NCBI GenBank assembly: GCA_964511575.1
Contig: CAZEFM010000015.1
Coordinates: 1 to 50,269 of the forward strand
Source: CALKHT01 sp964511575
GTDB lineage: Bacteria > Planctomycetota > Phycisphaerae > Phycisphaerales > Phycisphaeraceae
Length of the DNA: 50,269 bases
Reading direction: 5' to 3'
Numbering within the stretch: the first letter of the stretch is position 1; every line of letters starts with the position of its first letter. Made by a program: the position numbers and the translations under genes. This document shows, in pieces, positions 16,232 to 25,353 of the stretch. Below the pieces are notes generated by a model that was not told the DNA's origin, ran no database searches, and saw only the letters and a list, made by a program, of their open reading frames with translations.

Positions 16232-18211
16232 TCAATATCCGATGCGTTCAAGCAATCGGAAGAGCGCGATGCACGCTTCACCGCGCGTGATGGGAGCGTT
16301 CGGCTGATCACCCGCCGCGACGCCGAACACGGCCAGATGCTGTGCCGCGTTGGTTGTCGAGACACTGGCGTCGTCCCAAAGGTCGACGAAGCCGCCCAGG
16401 GACATCAGCCATCGGCCGAACGTCTCGCGCGGCAGCGGCTCGTGACTCATCGCCGGTCGCGCGGTGGAAAGATCCCATGGCCTACCCAGCACGACTGGCC
16501 CCACGAACGACGGCTCCACCAATGCCGCCACACGCGCCATCCATTCCGAGCCTTCGCTGTACGTCAACGGTGCATCGGGCCGTGCATCGTAGTCAGCGAA
16601 GAAGCCCCGGGTGCCGAAGAATTGCATCGCCTCGCTGACGCTGTGTCGCGGTGGCAGATCGCGGAAGTACGTGATCACCTGCCCCCGCCGCAGCAGCACC
16701 CGCTGGATACGTTCGATGGAGATGTCGCGCACATCGCTGCCTTCACTGATCGCCAGGTGCGCCGCGACCCCAGCGGCCTGCCCCATCGCCATCCACGTCG
16801 GCTCCATGCGGATGCTCGAAAACGCCACGTGCGTCGTCGATGCCGCCACGGGAACGATCAGCCCGCGCACCTCCTCGGGAATCATGATGCCGAACGGGAT
16901 CTGATACACGCCCGTCGCTTCCTCGAGCACACAGATGTAGCCTTCCAGCACGCGATCGCAGATGTCGTTTCGCTTGTGCACGGGGAAGCTGTCGATGGGA
17001 AACTCACCGCAGGCTATGCTGTCAACGTGAACGGGTGGGCGGTGATCGTTGTGCTGTGCGATGTCGTGTTCGGTGAGCGTGTATATGCCGCACAACCGCC
17101 GGGCTTCGCGAACGTAAAGCTGCCAGGGGAAGTGGCCGTTGTCGATGAACTCATCGCGCGGAAGGCCGTAAGCCTTCGCCATGCGTCGATGCTCCGCCGG
17201 TACGGCCTCGTCGTTCTGGATGAAGTAGAGCAACCCCAGCGCCAGATCACGATGGCGCTGCTCGATGCGCTGCCGCGTCGACCAGTCGCCTTCGACATAA
17301 CCAACGTTCTCCTCGGGAAAGGGAAACGCCAACGGCCGCGGATTGATGTTGACATCGTACTTGCGGTTGGGCAGTGCGGTGACGGACAACGCGCGCAACA
17401 ACGTGTCGAAATGTTCGGGGTAGTATCCGTACCCGTCACGCATGACTGACGGCGCGCCGAGCCGTCCCGCTTCGAGATCCTCGAGGTATCCCACGTAGAT
17501 GTTGCGATCGTAATCGTCGGGCTTTTCGATGGGCACGTGGTTGGTCGGGTCATCGGTAAGGCACAGGCGATAGGTATAGGCGGGCAGGCCATCATCCCCT
17601 TCGCCGGTGGAACCGGGCAGCAGTTCGTGCGTGTCGTGATCCATGTAGATGACGCCTGCGTGCGGTTCGTTGAACTGCGCCCGCGACTCTCTGCCGACGC
17701 GAAACGCCGCACCTGCGCGCGCGTACAGGTCTCCCTCATATGTGGCATCAATGAACACGGCGCCTTCGAGCCACATGCGGGCATCGCTCCGCAGATCGTG
17801 CACGCGTGCCGCTTTGACGATGTTCTGATCGGTCACCACATCTTCCAGGCGGTGCTGCATCAGTACGACGATGCGCGATTCCTCCGCAACCATCTCATCG
17901 ATGATCCGCTGCGCCACACTGGGTTCGTAGTAGTAGCCATCCCGGCACTGTTGCACCTGTTCGGAGTCGCGACCATAGGTTTCGACATAGTATTGATACA
18001 CCCGGCCGACAAACTCACGGAAGATGCCGCGGATGGCGTCACGGGTGACGATGTCGGACTTGCCGATGCCGTTGGTGAGCATGCCGCCGAGCACGGGCAA
18101 TCGCTCGACGAGTGCGACGCGATGCCCCAGTCGCGCCGCGATCAGCGCCGCCGTCACCCCGCCGGCCGTCCCACCAATCACCACCACTTCAAACTGCTCT
18201 TTTCTGCTCAA
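16232..18211 (-). CDS. FAD-dependent oxidoreductase (PF12831 type) with SLH-like C-terminus
   Basis: A flavoprotein of 659 residues from a TTG at 18211 with GAGGA 7 bases upstream; GTG 18268 and ATG 18250 are in-frame alternatives. It starts SRKEQFEVVVIGGTAGGVTA, the FAD dinucleotide-binding fold, followed by VALVERLPVLGGMLTNGIG. A second FAD contact is VFIDATYEGDLYARAGA. The last 70 residues contain TTNAAQHLAVFG and ITRGEACIALFRLLERIGY, which look like an S-layer homology repeat. The family oxidises sugar or polyol-type compounds; the substrate is unknown. It is the last gene of a run with a symporter and two Asp-box proteins, consistent with cytoplasmic oxidation of an imported sugar. Confidence 0.85.
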   Translation of the reverse strand: MSRKEQFEVVVIGGTAGGVTAALIAARLGHRVALVERLPVLGGMLTNGIGKSDIVTRDAIRGIFREFVGRVYQYYVETYGRDSEQVQQCRDGYYYEPSVAQRIIDEMVAEESRIVVLMQHRLEDVVTDQNIVKAARVHDLRSDARMWLEGAVFIDATYEGDLYARAGAAFRVGRESRAQFNEPHAGVIYMDHDTHELLPGSTGEGDDGLPAYTYRLCLTDDPTNHVPIEKPDDYDRNIYVGYLEDLEAGRLGAPSVMRDGYGYYPEHFDTLLRALSVTALPNRKYDVNINPRPLAFPFPEENVGYVEGDWSTRQRIEQRHRDLALGLLYFIQNDEAVPAEHRRMAKAYGLPRDEFIDNGHFPWQLYVREARRLCGIYTLTEHDIAQHNDHRPPVHVDSIACGEFPIDSFPVHKRNDICDRVLEGYICVLEEATGVYQIPFGIMIPEEVRGLIVPVAASTTHVAFSSIRMEPTWMAMGQAAGVAAHLAISEGSDVRDISIERIQRVLLRRGQVITYFRDLPPRHSVSEAMQFFGTRGFFADYDARPDAPLTYSEGSEWMARVAALVEPSFVGPVVLGRPWDLSTARPAMSHEPLPRETFGRWLMSLGGFVDLWDDASVSTTNAAQHLAVFGVAAGDQPNAPITRGEACIALFRLLERIGY

Positions 18212-18264
18212 AACTGCTTCCTCATTGGGGGTCCAAATCCGCCCGGCCATCCCACACGCGCCTC

Positions 18265-19836
18265 TCACATCGACGATTGCGCCGTTGCCACGCCGCTCGT
18301 CTCGGAGCAGCGCCGTTCACGCGGCATCGTCCAGACGGTCAGGCCCTCCAGGTCACGTGGCGGCGCGTTGCGAATCAGACTGATCAGATACGCCAGCACG
18401 ATGAACGACACGTTCACCAGCGCCCCCACCCAGTAGCTGTGCACGCCGAGCGTGAAGCGCGGCGGCAGATACCCCAAAAGCCCCAAGCCCAGGTAAATGT
18501 TGAACCCGATCGCCAGCACCATCGCGACCGTCGCTGACAGGCCATCGACACGACGGGTGAAGAACCCGACCATGAACAACCCCATCAGGCACCCGCCAAA
18601 AACGCTGGTGACGATCAGGCTCGCATCGTTCATGCTTTCCTTCTCGATGCCGCTGAACACCAGCGCGCCGAACGTCACCAGAACGGTGACCACCGCCGCG
18701 ATGACCCTTGCCGCACCGAGGTAGTACCGATCGCTGCGGTTGCGTGCGACGAACGGCTTCATCAGGTCGACAACGATCACGGTGGAGATGGAATTGATCC
18801 CTGAGTCGAGCGAACTCATCGCCGCCGCCATCACCGCGGCAATCACGATTCCCGCGACACCGGCGGGAATGTCCGTCAGTACGAAATAGGGCAGGACATA
18901 ATCCGCTTCCATGCCGGCAACCGACGGGTCGGCAAACACGCGATAGTAAGCAAAGAGCGATGTCCCCACGAAGAAGAACATCGCCCACATCGGCAGTGCA
19001 ATGGATGAGAAGATCAGCGTCGCCTTGCGCGCTTCGCGCAGCGATCGCGCGGCGGCGTACCGCTGCACCATGTTCTGATCTCCGGAGTAAATCGCCAACC
19101 AGTTCACCACGCCAAGAATCATGACCGTCCAGAACGTGCGTTCATGAAGGTTCCATTCAAAACTGCCGAGACTGAACTTCTCGTTCGCCACACCGATTTC
19201 GAAAATCTGCCCGAATCCGCCGGGCAGTCCCAAAGCGATCCACACCACACACACCACACCTCCGCCCATGAGAATCAACGCCTGCACAACATCGGTCCAC
19301 ACCACCGCTTCGATGCCTCCCGCAATGGTGTAGAACGCGATAAACAATGCCGCCACGACAATGACCACGGCGATCGGCAGTCCCGTGAGGTAATGGATCG
19401 GAATGGACACAAGAAACAGAATCTGTGCCATGCGAATGAGCTGCAGCATGATGAAGCTGCACGTGCCGTACAGGCGTGGCGTCGTGCCGAAGCGGTCCCC
19501 CAGATACTCAAACGCCGACGTCAACCCCGAACGACGGAAGAAGGGAATGAACAGCACCACCGCCAGCACCGCAACGAACGGCAACACCAGATTGACCGAC
19601 AGTTGGCTCCAGTTTCCCGCAAACGCCGCGGCCGGGAGCGCGAGAAACGTCTGGGAACTGATGATCGTGCCCAGCATCGACAGACCGATGACCCAACCGG
19701 GAAAGGCGCGCTTGCCGACGAAGTATTCCTCCGTCGTGTCGTTGCGTCGGGCGAAGTACACACCCAGCGCCGCCATCGCCAGCAGGTAGCCGACGATGAC
19801 CAGGGCGTCGAGTGGTCGGATCGTTACATCCATCAT
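18265..19836 (-). CDS. Sodium:solute symporter (SSS family)
   Basis: A 523-residue carrier with about 13 hydrophobic spans, no signal peptide and the SSS-family patterns TTEEYFVGKRAFPGWVIGLS near the start, GIEAVVWTDVVQALILMGG mid-protein and AAMSSLDSGINSISTVIVVD, which includes the sodium-site helix. It should import a small organic solute, probably a sugar or sugar acid, with sodium. ATG at 19833 is an alternative start. The stop lies 53 bases before the preferred start of the FAD oxidoreductase. It follows the Asp-box genes by 41 bases. Transported compound unknown. Confidence 0.9.
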   Translation of the reverse strand: MMDVTIRPLDALVIVGYLLAMAALGVYFARRNDTTEEYFVGKRAFPGWVIGLSMLGTIISSQTFLALPAAAFAGNWSQLSVNLVLPFVAVLAVVLFIPFFRRSGLTSAFEYLGDRFGTTPRLYGTCSFIMLQLIRMAQILFLVSIPIHYLTGLPIAVVIVVAALFIAFYTIAGGIEAVVWTDVVQALILMGGGVVCVVWIALGLPGGFGQIFEIGVANEKFSLGSFEWNLHERTFWTVMILGVVNWLAIYSGDQNMVQRYAAARSLREARKATLIFSSIALPMWAMFFFVGTSLFAYYRVFADPSVAGMEADYVLPYFVLTDIPAGVAGIVIAAVMAAAMSSLDSGINSISTVIVVDLMKPFVARNRSDRYYLGAARVIAAVVTVLVTFGALVFSGIEKESMNDASLIVTSVFGGCLMGLFMVGFFTRRVDGLSATVAMVLAIGFNIYLGLGLLGYLPPRFTLGVHSYWVGALVNVSFIVLAYLISLIRNAPPRDLEGLTVWTMPRERRCSETSGVATAQSSM

Positions 19837-19877
19837 TCATTCCGTGGCAAGAACAAACTCAACCGCGCGGCATCACC

Positions 19878-21044
19878 TCACTGCAGCCCATCAAGATCAG
19901 CCAGCCGAATCTTCAACACCTCCACACTCTGTTTGCCACCGGCGAACGCGACAAGCAGGTGTCCATCGTGTTCAATCACGTGCGGGTAATCCACCTGTCG
20001 ACCGCCCACGAGGTATCCCATCTTTGTGAACACCACACCATCGCTGCTGATGGACAACGCCAGTGGGTCGCGTTTGCGTGGGTGCGGGTTGGACACGAGC
20101 ACGTATCGTCCATCGCTCAGGCGCACACCGTGAAACTTCGACCGCGCATCGGGGAAGTTGGTCTGCACCGGCACGCTCCACGTTCGGCCGTTGTCTTGCG
20201 AAAAGGATCGGTAGATATAGCCGCTGCGACGATTGTCGCGGAACATGGCCGCGAGTGTTCCATCGGGCAACTCCCACCAGAACGGTTCCTCCGCGGTCAG
20301 CTCCGTCGATGAACCGTGCACGGGATACGATTCCCACCTGTCCAACGACTCCACGCCGCCCACCAGAAACTGCACACCCCGCCGACTGTAGTCATACGGC
20401 CGACGCGACATCATCCATTGCCCATTCGCCAGCCGTTTGGGCGGAAAGTTGTTGATCGCGTTGTCATACACCAACCCGGCGTCGTCCCATTCGTCCGTAG
20501 CAGCATTCCAGCGAAACGCGCGAAGCTCAAGACTCCTGCCGAAGAACCCCGCCGCTTCATCCAGCGACGCCAGCGCCAGCAGCTCGCCATCGCGATCCCA
20601 GAATCCTCGAGCGATGTAACGGAACCCTTCATTTGATCGCTTGCCGTAGTGTGGCGAATCGGGGCCGGAGTTCGGCGGAACGGGCGTGAGGTACCGCGGC
20701 TCGCTCCATTTCACGCCATCACGGCTCGTGGCGTACTTCACCCGCTGGCCGACACGGTCCTCCACCCCCGGGCCATCGCTCCACATCAGCCAATATTGGT
20801 CATCGAAATGCATCAGGTAGTTGTGCTGGTTCACGCCGCCTTTGGCGCGCACATCGCTCACCACCACGTGTTCGGATCTGATGCGCGGCAGATTGGCGAA
20901 ATCGATGTCATGCACCTGCGACGGCACCCAGTCGCCCTGCAGCATCAGTCGCGGATCGCGCTGCGGCTTGTCCTGCGCCAGGCCGCCGCCCGCCAGAAGT
21001 AACATTGCCGTGACGATTCCACCAGCCAGAACTTTTTTGAACAT
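19878..21044 (-). CDS. Exported Asp-box (BNR/sialidase-fold) protein
   Basis: A 388-residue protein from the ATG at 21044 (GAGGA upstream). A signal peptide (VLAGGIVTAMLLLAGGGLA) is followed by a beta-propeller with Asp-box-like repeats: SRDGVKWSEP, SQDNGRTWSVP and SSDGVVFTK. Such propellers are found in sialidases and other polysaccharide-degrading or binding proteins. The usual sialidase catalytic set (Arg triad, Tyr/Glu) cannot be assigned with confidence, so enzyme activity is open. It is a close paralogue of the upstream gene (27 bases away) but lacks a PEP-CTERM tail. It probably acts in the periplasm or outside. Confidence 0.8.
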   Translation of the reverse strand: MFKKVLAGGIVTAMLLLAGGGLAQDKPQRDPRLMLQGDWVPSQVHDIDFANLPRIRSEHVVVSDVRAKGGVNQHNYLMHFDDQYWLMWSDGPGVEDRVGQRVKYATSRDGVKWSEPRYLTPVPPNSGPDSPHYGKRSNEGFRYIARGFWDRDGELLALASLDEAAGFFGRSLELRAFRWNAATDEWDDAGLVYDNAINNFPPKRLANGQWMMSRRPYDYSRRGVQFLVGGVESLDRWESYPVHGSSTELTAEEPFWWELPDGTLAAMFRDNRRSGYIYRSFSQDNGRTWSVPVQTNFPDARSKFHGVRLSDGRYVLVSNPHPRKRDPLALSISSDGVVFTKMGYLVGGRQVDYPHVIEHDGHLLVAFAGGKQSVEVLKIRLADLDGLQ

Positions 21045-21070
21045 GACTTCCTCTTCGTTCGCAACGTGTA

Positions 21071-22312
21071 TTAACGGCGATGTCTCGGCCGCCTCACCAG
21101 GCACAGCGCCCCGGCGCCCAGCAGCGTGACGGTGGCGGGTTCGGGGATCACTCCTGCCGCCAGATCGTTGATGTTGATGCGCAGTACCTCCACCGACTGC
21201 TTGCCGCCGGAGAACGCGACATACAGATAACCTTCGTGCTCCAGCAGGTGCGGGTAGTCGACGTGTCGGCCACCCACGAGATATCCCATACGGTCGAACA
21301 CCACGCCATCATCACTGATCGCCAGCGTCAGGGGATCGCGTTTGTCGGGGTTGGCGTTGTTGACGAGGATGTATCGCCCATCGCTGAGTCGCAAACCGTT
21401 GATCTTCGCCGTTGCATCGGGGAAGTTGGTTTGCACCGGCTCGCTCCAGGTGCGTCCCTCGTCCTGCGAGAAGGAGCGGTAGATGTAGCCGCTGCGTCGA
21501 TTGTCGCGAAACAGAGCCATGAGCTCACCATTGGGCAGTTCCCACCAGAACGGTTCCTCTGCCGTGAGTTCGCTGTTGGATCCGAGCACGGGGAACGACT
21601 CCCACTGATCGATCGCGTCCGTGCCGCCGACGAGGAACTGCACGCCGCGTGTGGTGTAGTCGTGGGTTCGCCGCGACATCATCCACTGACCGTTGGGCAG
21701 TTGTTTCGGGGGAAAGTTGTTGATGGCGTCGTCGTGAACCAGGCCGGCATCGCTCCACGTGTTGTTCTGCGCATCCCAGCGAAAGGCTCGCAGTTGCAGA
21801 CTCTTGCCGAAGAACCCCGCCGCCTCATCCAGCGACACCAGCGCCAGCAGTTCCCCATCGCGTTCCCAGAATCCGCGCGAGATGTAACGATAACCCAGAC
21901 TCGATCGCGTGTTGTAATACGGCGAGTTGGGGCCGGAGTTCGGCGGGATCGGCGTCAGATAGCTCGGCTCGCTCCAGTTCAGGCCATCCACGCTCGTCGC
22001 ATACTTCACCCGCTGGCCGACACGGTCCTCCACCCCCGGACCATCGCTCCACATCAACCAGAACTGCCCATCGAAATGGGCAAGGTAATTGTGCTGATTC
22101 ACACCACCCGTGGCCCGCACATCGCTCACAACGATGTGCTCCGACTTGATGCGCGGCAGGTTGGCAAAGTCGATCGTGTGCGTGTCGTCGGGCACCCAGT
22201 CGCCCGCAAGCATCAGCTTCGCCTCTTCCAGCGAGCGTGCCGATGCCGACACCGCCGAGACAAGCAGCACAGAGGCACCGATCGCACCAACGGTCGCCCA
22301 AGACCTGAACAT
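21071..22312 (-). CDS. Asp-box (BNR/sialidase-fold) protein with PEP-CTERM tail
   Basis: A 413-residue paralogue of the gene at 19878-21044. The start at 22312 has AGGA 5 bases upstream. Signal peptide, then the same propeller: VDGLNWSEP, SQDEGRTWSEP, ISDDGVVFDR. Long shared stretches include GGVNQHNYL, WSDGPGVEDRVGQRVKYATS and ELTAEEPFWWELP. It ends with VIPEPATVTLLGAGALCLVR and a basic RPRHRR, an exosortase sorting tail. Presumably this copy is held at the surface while its sister is soluble. Function as for the sister: polymer binding or hydrolysis, not proven. Confidence 0.8.
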   Translation of the reverse strand: MFRSWATVGAIGASVLLVSAVSASARSLEEAKLMLAGDWVPDDTHTIDFANLPRIKSEHIVVSDVRATGGVNQHNYLAHFDGQFWLMWSDGPGVEDRVGQRVKYATSVDGLNWSEPSYLTPIPPNSGPNSPYYNTRSSLGYRYISRGFWERDGELLALVSLDEAAGFFGKSLQLRAFRWDAQNNTWSDAGLVHDDAINNFPPKQLPNGQWMMSRRTHDYTTRGVQFLVGGTDAIDQWESFPVLGSNSELTAEEPFWWELPNGELMALFRDNRRSGYIYRSFSQDEGRTWSEPVQTNFPDATAKINGLRLSDGRYILVNNANPDKRDPLTLAISDDGVVFDRMGYLVGGRHVDYPHLLEHEGYLYVAFSGGKQSVEVLRININDLAAGVIPEPATVTLLGAGALCLVRRPRHRR

Positions 22313-22382
22313 AAGCATCCTTTCGAACACCTTTACAACCTGCTTCTCACAACGGCTGTGCCGACCCATCACACCTGGCGAC

Positions 22383-23105
22383 TCACAAACCTTCGAGATG
22401 ATCCAGTGTTCGGAAGTAGAGCGATATGATCCATCCATCCCACGTTTCGGGAACGTAGGGCTTGTACAGCGTGAACGTCCGCCACCGCACCGAGCCGTCG
22501 CCGGTGGTCAGGTTGAGCGCATCATCGTGCGCCAGCGCATCGCGGGTTTCGATCACGTCCATCACGAACGTGCGATTGGGCGGCAGTTCATCAACGGAGG
22601 GATATGCACGCGGGGAAGCGGCGAAATTGTTGGTGATCCGCGGGTTGAACACGTAAGCCGAGCGAATGCCGCCGCGCCCCCACGTGTCGCCGAAATAGCC
22701 GTTCTGTTCCGGCCAGGGTGAATACGTTTCAAACATGAAACCGGGGAACGTCTGACTGGGACAATAGTACATGCGACCGTCGAAAATCAGCTTCCTGTCA
22801 TAAAGCATGCCCAGGTTGTGCCAGCCGTCATCCTCACGGAAGAACCAGCGTGTGACGATGTGGTCCACCGGCTCCTGCGGTCGCTGCCAGTAAGGCAGGA
22901 TGCCGTTCTCATCCTGGGCGAACACCAGCGCGGCCGCGGCGATCTGCCTCTGATTGTTGGCGCACATCGTGCGCTTCGCCACCTCGCGTGCCTGCGACAG
23001 TGCGGGAAGCAACAGCGCGATCAACAGCGCGATGATGGCGATGACGACCAGCAGCTCAATAAGCGTGAAACCGCATCGACGATGTCGCATCGGCGTGGGA
23101 GACAT
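22383..23105 (-). CDS. Prepilin-like protein with N-terminal methylation motif
   Basis: A 240-residue protein; AAAGGA lies upstream of the ATG at 23105. The leader MSPTPMRHRRC is followed by GFTLIELLVVIAIIALLIA, the prepilin peptidase site and helix. The rest (ANNQRQIAAAALVFAQDENG, YYCPSQTFPGF) is the planctomycete prepilin-like body. TTGDGSVRWRTF near the end corresponds to the DG box. It lies 70 bases upstream of the Asp-box genes and in the same direction, so it is probably co-transcribed with a catabolic unit, not with pilus genes. Role unknown. Confidence 0.83.
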   Translation of the reverse strand: MSPTPMRHRRCGFTLIELLVVIAIIALLIALLLPALSQAREVAKRTMCANNQRQIAAAALVFAQDENGILPYWQRPQEPVDHIVTRWFFREDDGWHNLGMLYDRKLIFDGRMYYCPSQTFPGFMFETYSPWPEQNGYFGDTWGRGGIRSAYVFNPRITNNFAASPRAYPSVDELPPNRTFVMDVIETRDALAHDDALNLTTGDGSVRWRTFTLYKPYVPETWDGWIISLYFRTLDHLEGL

Positions 23106-23274
23106 GAGGCATTCCTTTCCCGTTGACGGACGTTGGTTGGAGGGTGCGTTGTCGTCGGCTCAGGTCACAGCAGGCGCACGACAGGCGTGCTTACGACCGT
23201 CGCCGTCTCGCTCTTCTCATCAGCACCGGCAAAGTCGAAGCGCGCGCGTCAACGCGTGCTTCGAGCAAGGCGGC

Positions 23275-24000
23275 TTACCGCCGTCGTCGCATCATCAGGA
23301 CCGCCCCCGCGCCGAGCAGCGCCAGCGAGGCCGGTTCGGGAATCGCGTTGCCGGTCACCTGCATGTTGTCCAATCGGGCACTGGCGATGAACTGCGTGTT
23401 GCGCGTGCCGTCGTTGGACCATGTCCCGCGAATCTGCACCTGTGCGGTGTCGTCCAGTCCCAGCGCGGACAGGTCGATCACCACCTCCTCAAATGCGTTC
23501 GAGTCGGAAGCGTTGATGACATCGAAGTTGACGAACGAGCCGCCATTGACGGCGTAATCAAGGGTCAGCGTGCTCGGGCCGATGAGATCGCCCGAGTTGG
23601 TGATGCGATAGTCGAAGCGCAGGACAACATCCTGATAGCCCGCGGTGCTGAATTCGAGCAGCCAGTAGTCTTCGGGGATAAGCGAGACATTGAGAATACC
23701 GGCTGTCCACGCCGCCGCCCCGCCGGGACTGCCGGCAGCGTGGAGCGTTCCGTTGGCATCGGTAAACGAAACGCCGACCTGCCCATCGCCATCGATCAGC
23801 GGCCCGTTGTCCTCCACCAGCGTGAGCGTGCCCGTGCCGATGGTCGGCTGCGTGGTGCCGTTACCCGGATTGGCGATATCGTTGAAGTTGTAGAAGACGA
23901 GGATATCCGCCTGGCTGACGGTGGCCGACATGCCCAATGCAGCCGCCATGGACAGGCCGCACAGAACGTGACGGAAACGAGGGGTGCGTGCGATGCTCAT
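23275..24000 (-). CDS. PEP-CTERM secreted protein
   Basis: A 241-residue exported protein from the ATG at 24000 (AAAGGAG upstream). Signal peptide ending SQA, then a beta-rich body (DILVFYNFNDIANPGNGTT, LRFDYRITNSGDL) and the sorting tail IPEPASLALLGAGAVLMMRR plus RR. The pattern resembles jelly-roll proteins that coat polysaccharide. It is the first gene downstream of lacI, 136 bases away, and may be the first gene of the catabolic operon. The 169 bases between it and the prepilin-like gene hold no visible gene. Confidence 0.8.
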   Translation of the reverse strand: MSIARTPRFRHVLCGLSMAAALGMSATVSQADILVFYNFNDIANPGNGTTQPTIGTGTLTLVEDNGPLIDGDGQVGVSFTDANGTLHAAGSPGGAAAWTAGILNVSLIPEDYWLLEFSTAGYQDVVLRFDYRITNSGDLIGPSTLTLDYAVNGGSFVNFDVINASDSNAFEEVVIDLSALGLDDTAQVQIRGTWSNDGTRNTQFIASARLDNMQVTGNAIPEPASLALLGAGAVLMMRRRR

Positions 24001-24136
24001 GATGCGCTCTCCTTTGTGTTCGAAGTGATCCCAGAACCTGATGCGAGCAATGCGACATCCGTCGGTGCACCACGCGCACACCGACCGCGCTGACGTAACC
24101 TTCAGATGAAATTCACCGCCCGAAAAAGCGCGTTGA

Positions 24137-25174
24137 TCAATCAGGTGTCTCCCCCGGAATAAGCACGGGATCGATCGTCACCTGCACCTGGCGATCCTGA
24201 TTCGGATGACGCATCCGCCAAAGCAGTTGTTCCACCGCACGGCGTCCCATCACCTCCGCGCCGACATCGATCGTCGCAGGACGGGGCTTCAAGCCTGCCA
24301 GATAAGGCTGCTCGTTGGCGGCGGAGATGATCTCCACATCGCGACCCGGCGTGATGCCATGGGTGTGCAACGATCGGTATGCAATCGCCGTCAGCAGATC
24401 ATCGGGAACGAACATGCCGGTGGCGCGCGGCGTGGTGGCCTTCCATGCGGCAACCAGCGGCGTCATCGCCTCCTCCAATTCATGCAGCGACATACCGGCC
24501 GGGGAGGACGCGGCCGCATTGGACGTGGCGAGCATCTGCACCTTGCTGCCCGCCTGAAACGCGGCGAACTGAAACGACTGCGTTCGCACACGGTAGGCCG
24601 GGTACTCCGCAAACGGGTTCAGGCACGCCAGCCGTTCGTGGCCGCGCTGCGTGAGGTAGTCGTACGCCAACCGCCCCACCGCTTCGTTGCCCGGCAGGAC
24701 CTGATCGTTGGACGGCGTGGTCTGCGACGTCACCCACACGAGCGGGAACCGGCGAAGCTTCGTCCACATCGGGTCCGAGGGCTTGCGCCCGATGCCCAGC
24801 ACGCCATCAACGCGGTCCTCCGTGACGACGGGCGGCAGGCCATCGGCCTCATCCACATAGGCAAAGAACATGTTCAGCCGACTCTGCGTCAGCGCCGAGG
24901 TGACCCCCTGAAGCTGGGCGGCGAGCACCCCCGCGTGCAGCCGATGAGCACGACCGAAGACCAGGAGCGCCACGTTTCCCGTGCGGATGCCGTGCTGGCT
25001 TCGGGATCGCGGCCCCCGTCGACGGGTGGCGGGCGGCGGCTCGTAGCCGATCTGTTTCATCGCTGCACGCACCAGCCGCACCGTCGCCGGCGACACACCC
25101 GGATGCCCATTCACAACCTTCGACACCGTCGCCTGTGACAAACCCGCCGCTTTGGCCACCTCGATCATCGACAT
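24137..25174 (-). CDS. LacI-family transcriptional regulator
   Basis: A 345-residue repressor. Residues 1-50 form the LacI-type helix-turn-helix and hinge (MIEVAKAAGLSQATVSKVVN, then PGVSPATVRLVRAAMKQIGY). The remainder is a periplasmic-binding-protein-like sensor domain (VDGVLGIGRKPSDP, GRLAYDYLTQRGHERLACLN, FVPDDLLTAIAYRSL) ending with the usual TIDVGAEVMGRRAVEQLL. ATG at 25174 follows AGGA by 8 bases; 25192 is an alternative. The hinge region carries an extra basic insert (TRRRGPRSRSQHG). It heads the locus of Asp-box, symporter and oxidoreductase genes and so probably senses a sugar from that pathway. A palindrome 50 bases upstream suggests self-control. Confidence 0.9.
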   Translation of the reverse strand: MSMIEVAKAAGLSQATVSKVVNGHPGVSPATVRLVRAAMKQIGYEPPPATRRRGPRSRSQHGIRTGNVALLVFGRAHRLHAGVLAAQLQGVTSALTQSRLNMFFAYVDEADGLPPVVTEDRVDGVLGIGRKPSDPMWTKLRRFPLVWVTSQTTPSNDQVLPGNEAVGRLAYDYLTQRGHERLACLNPFAEYPAYRVRTQSFQFAAFQAGSKVQMLATSNAAASSPAGMSLHELEEAMTPLVAAWKATTPRATGMFVPDDLLTAIAYRSLHTHGITPGRDVEIISAANEQPYLAGLKPRPATIDVGAEVMGRRAVEQLLWRMRHPNQDRQVQVTIDPVLIPGETPD

Positions 25175-25223
25175 GGCAACCATCCTAACCAACCCAGGTT
25201 AACGAATCAAGACTAATATCAGT

Positions 25224-25243
25224 TAAATTATCGCAATAATTTA
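25224..25243. promoter_or_regulatory. Near-perfect 20-bp palindrome, candidate LacI-family operator
   Basis: TAAATTATCGCAATAATTTA matches its own reverse complement at 9 of 10 base pairs (the c at 25232 and a at 25235 mismatch). LacI-family sites are even-length palindromes of this size with a GC or CG centre. It lies 50 bases upstream of the lacI start codon in an AT-rich promoter stretch (about 25190-25350). I saw no second copy in the 136 bases before the PEP-CTERM gene. Confidence 0.5.
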
Positions 25244-25353
25244 TTACACATAAAATGCTTATTCAACTATATTTACACTCATCATAGCCGCACGAAAAGG
25301 TGTTTATCACGGAATATTTTTTCACTTCTTTACAAGCATTAAAACACGCGAAT

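Noticed and set aside
15990..16365. Open frames spanning the N gap
   Set aside because: They are open only because Ns are read as unknown residues. No support from sequence on either side.
16337..17449. 370-codon plus-strand open frame
   Set aside because: Antisense of the FAD oxidoreductase; no start signal or domain.
21080..22429. 449-codon plus-strand open frame
   Set aside because: Antisense to the PEP-CTERM Asp-box gene, which has a signal peptide and sorting tail in the right places.
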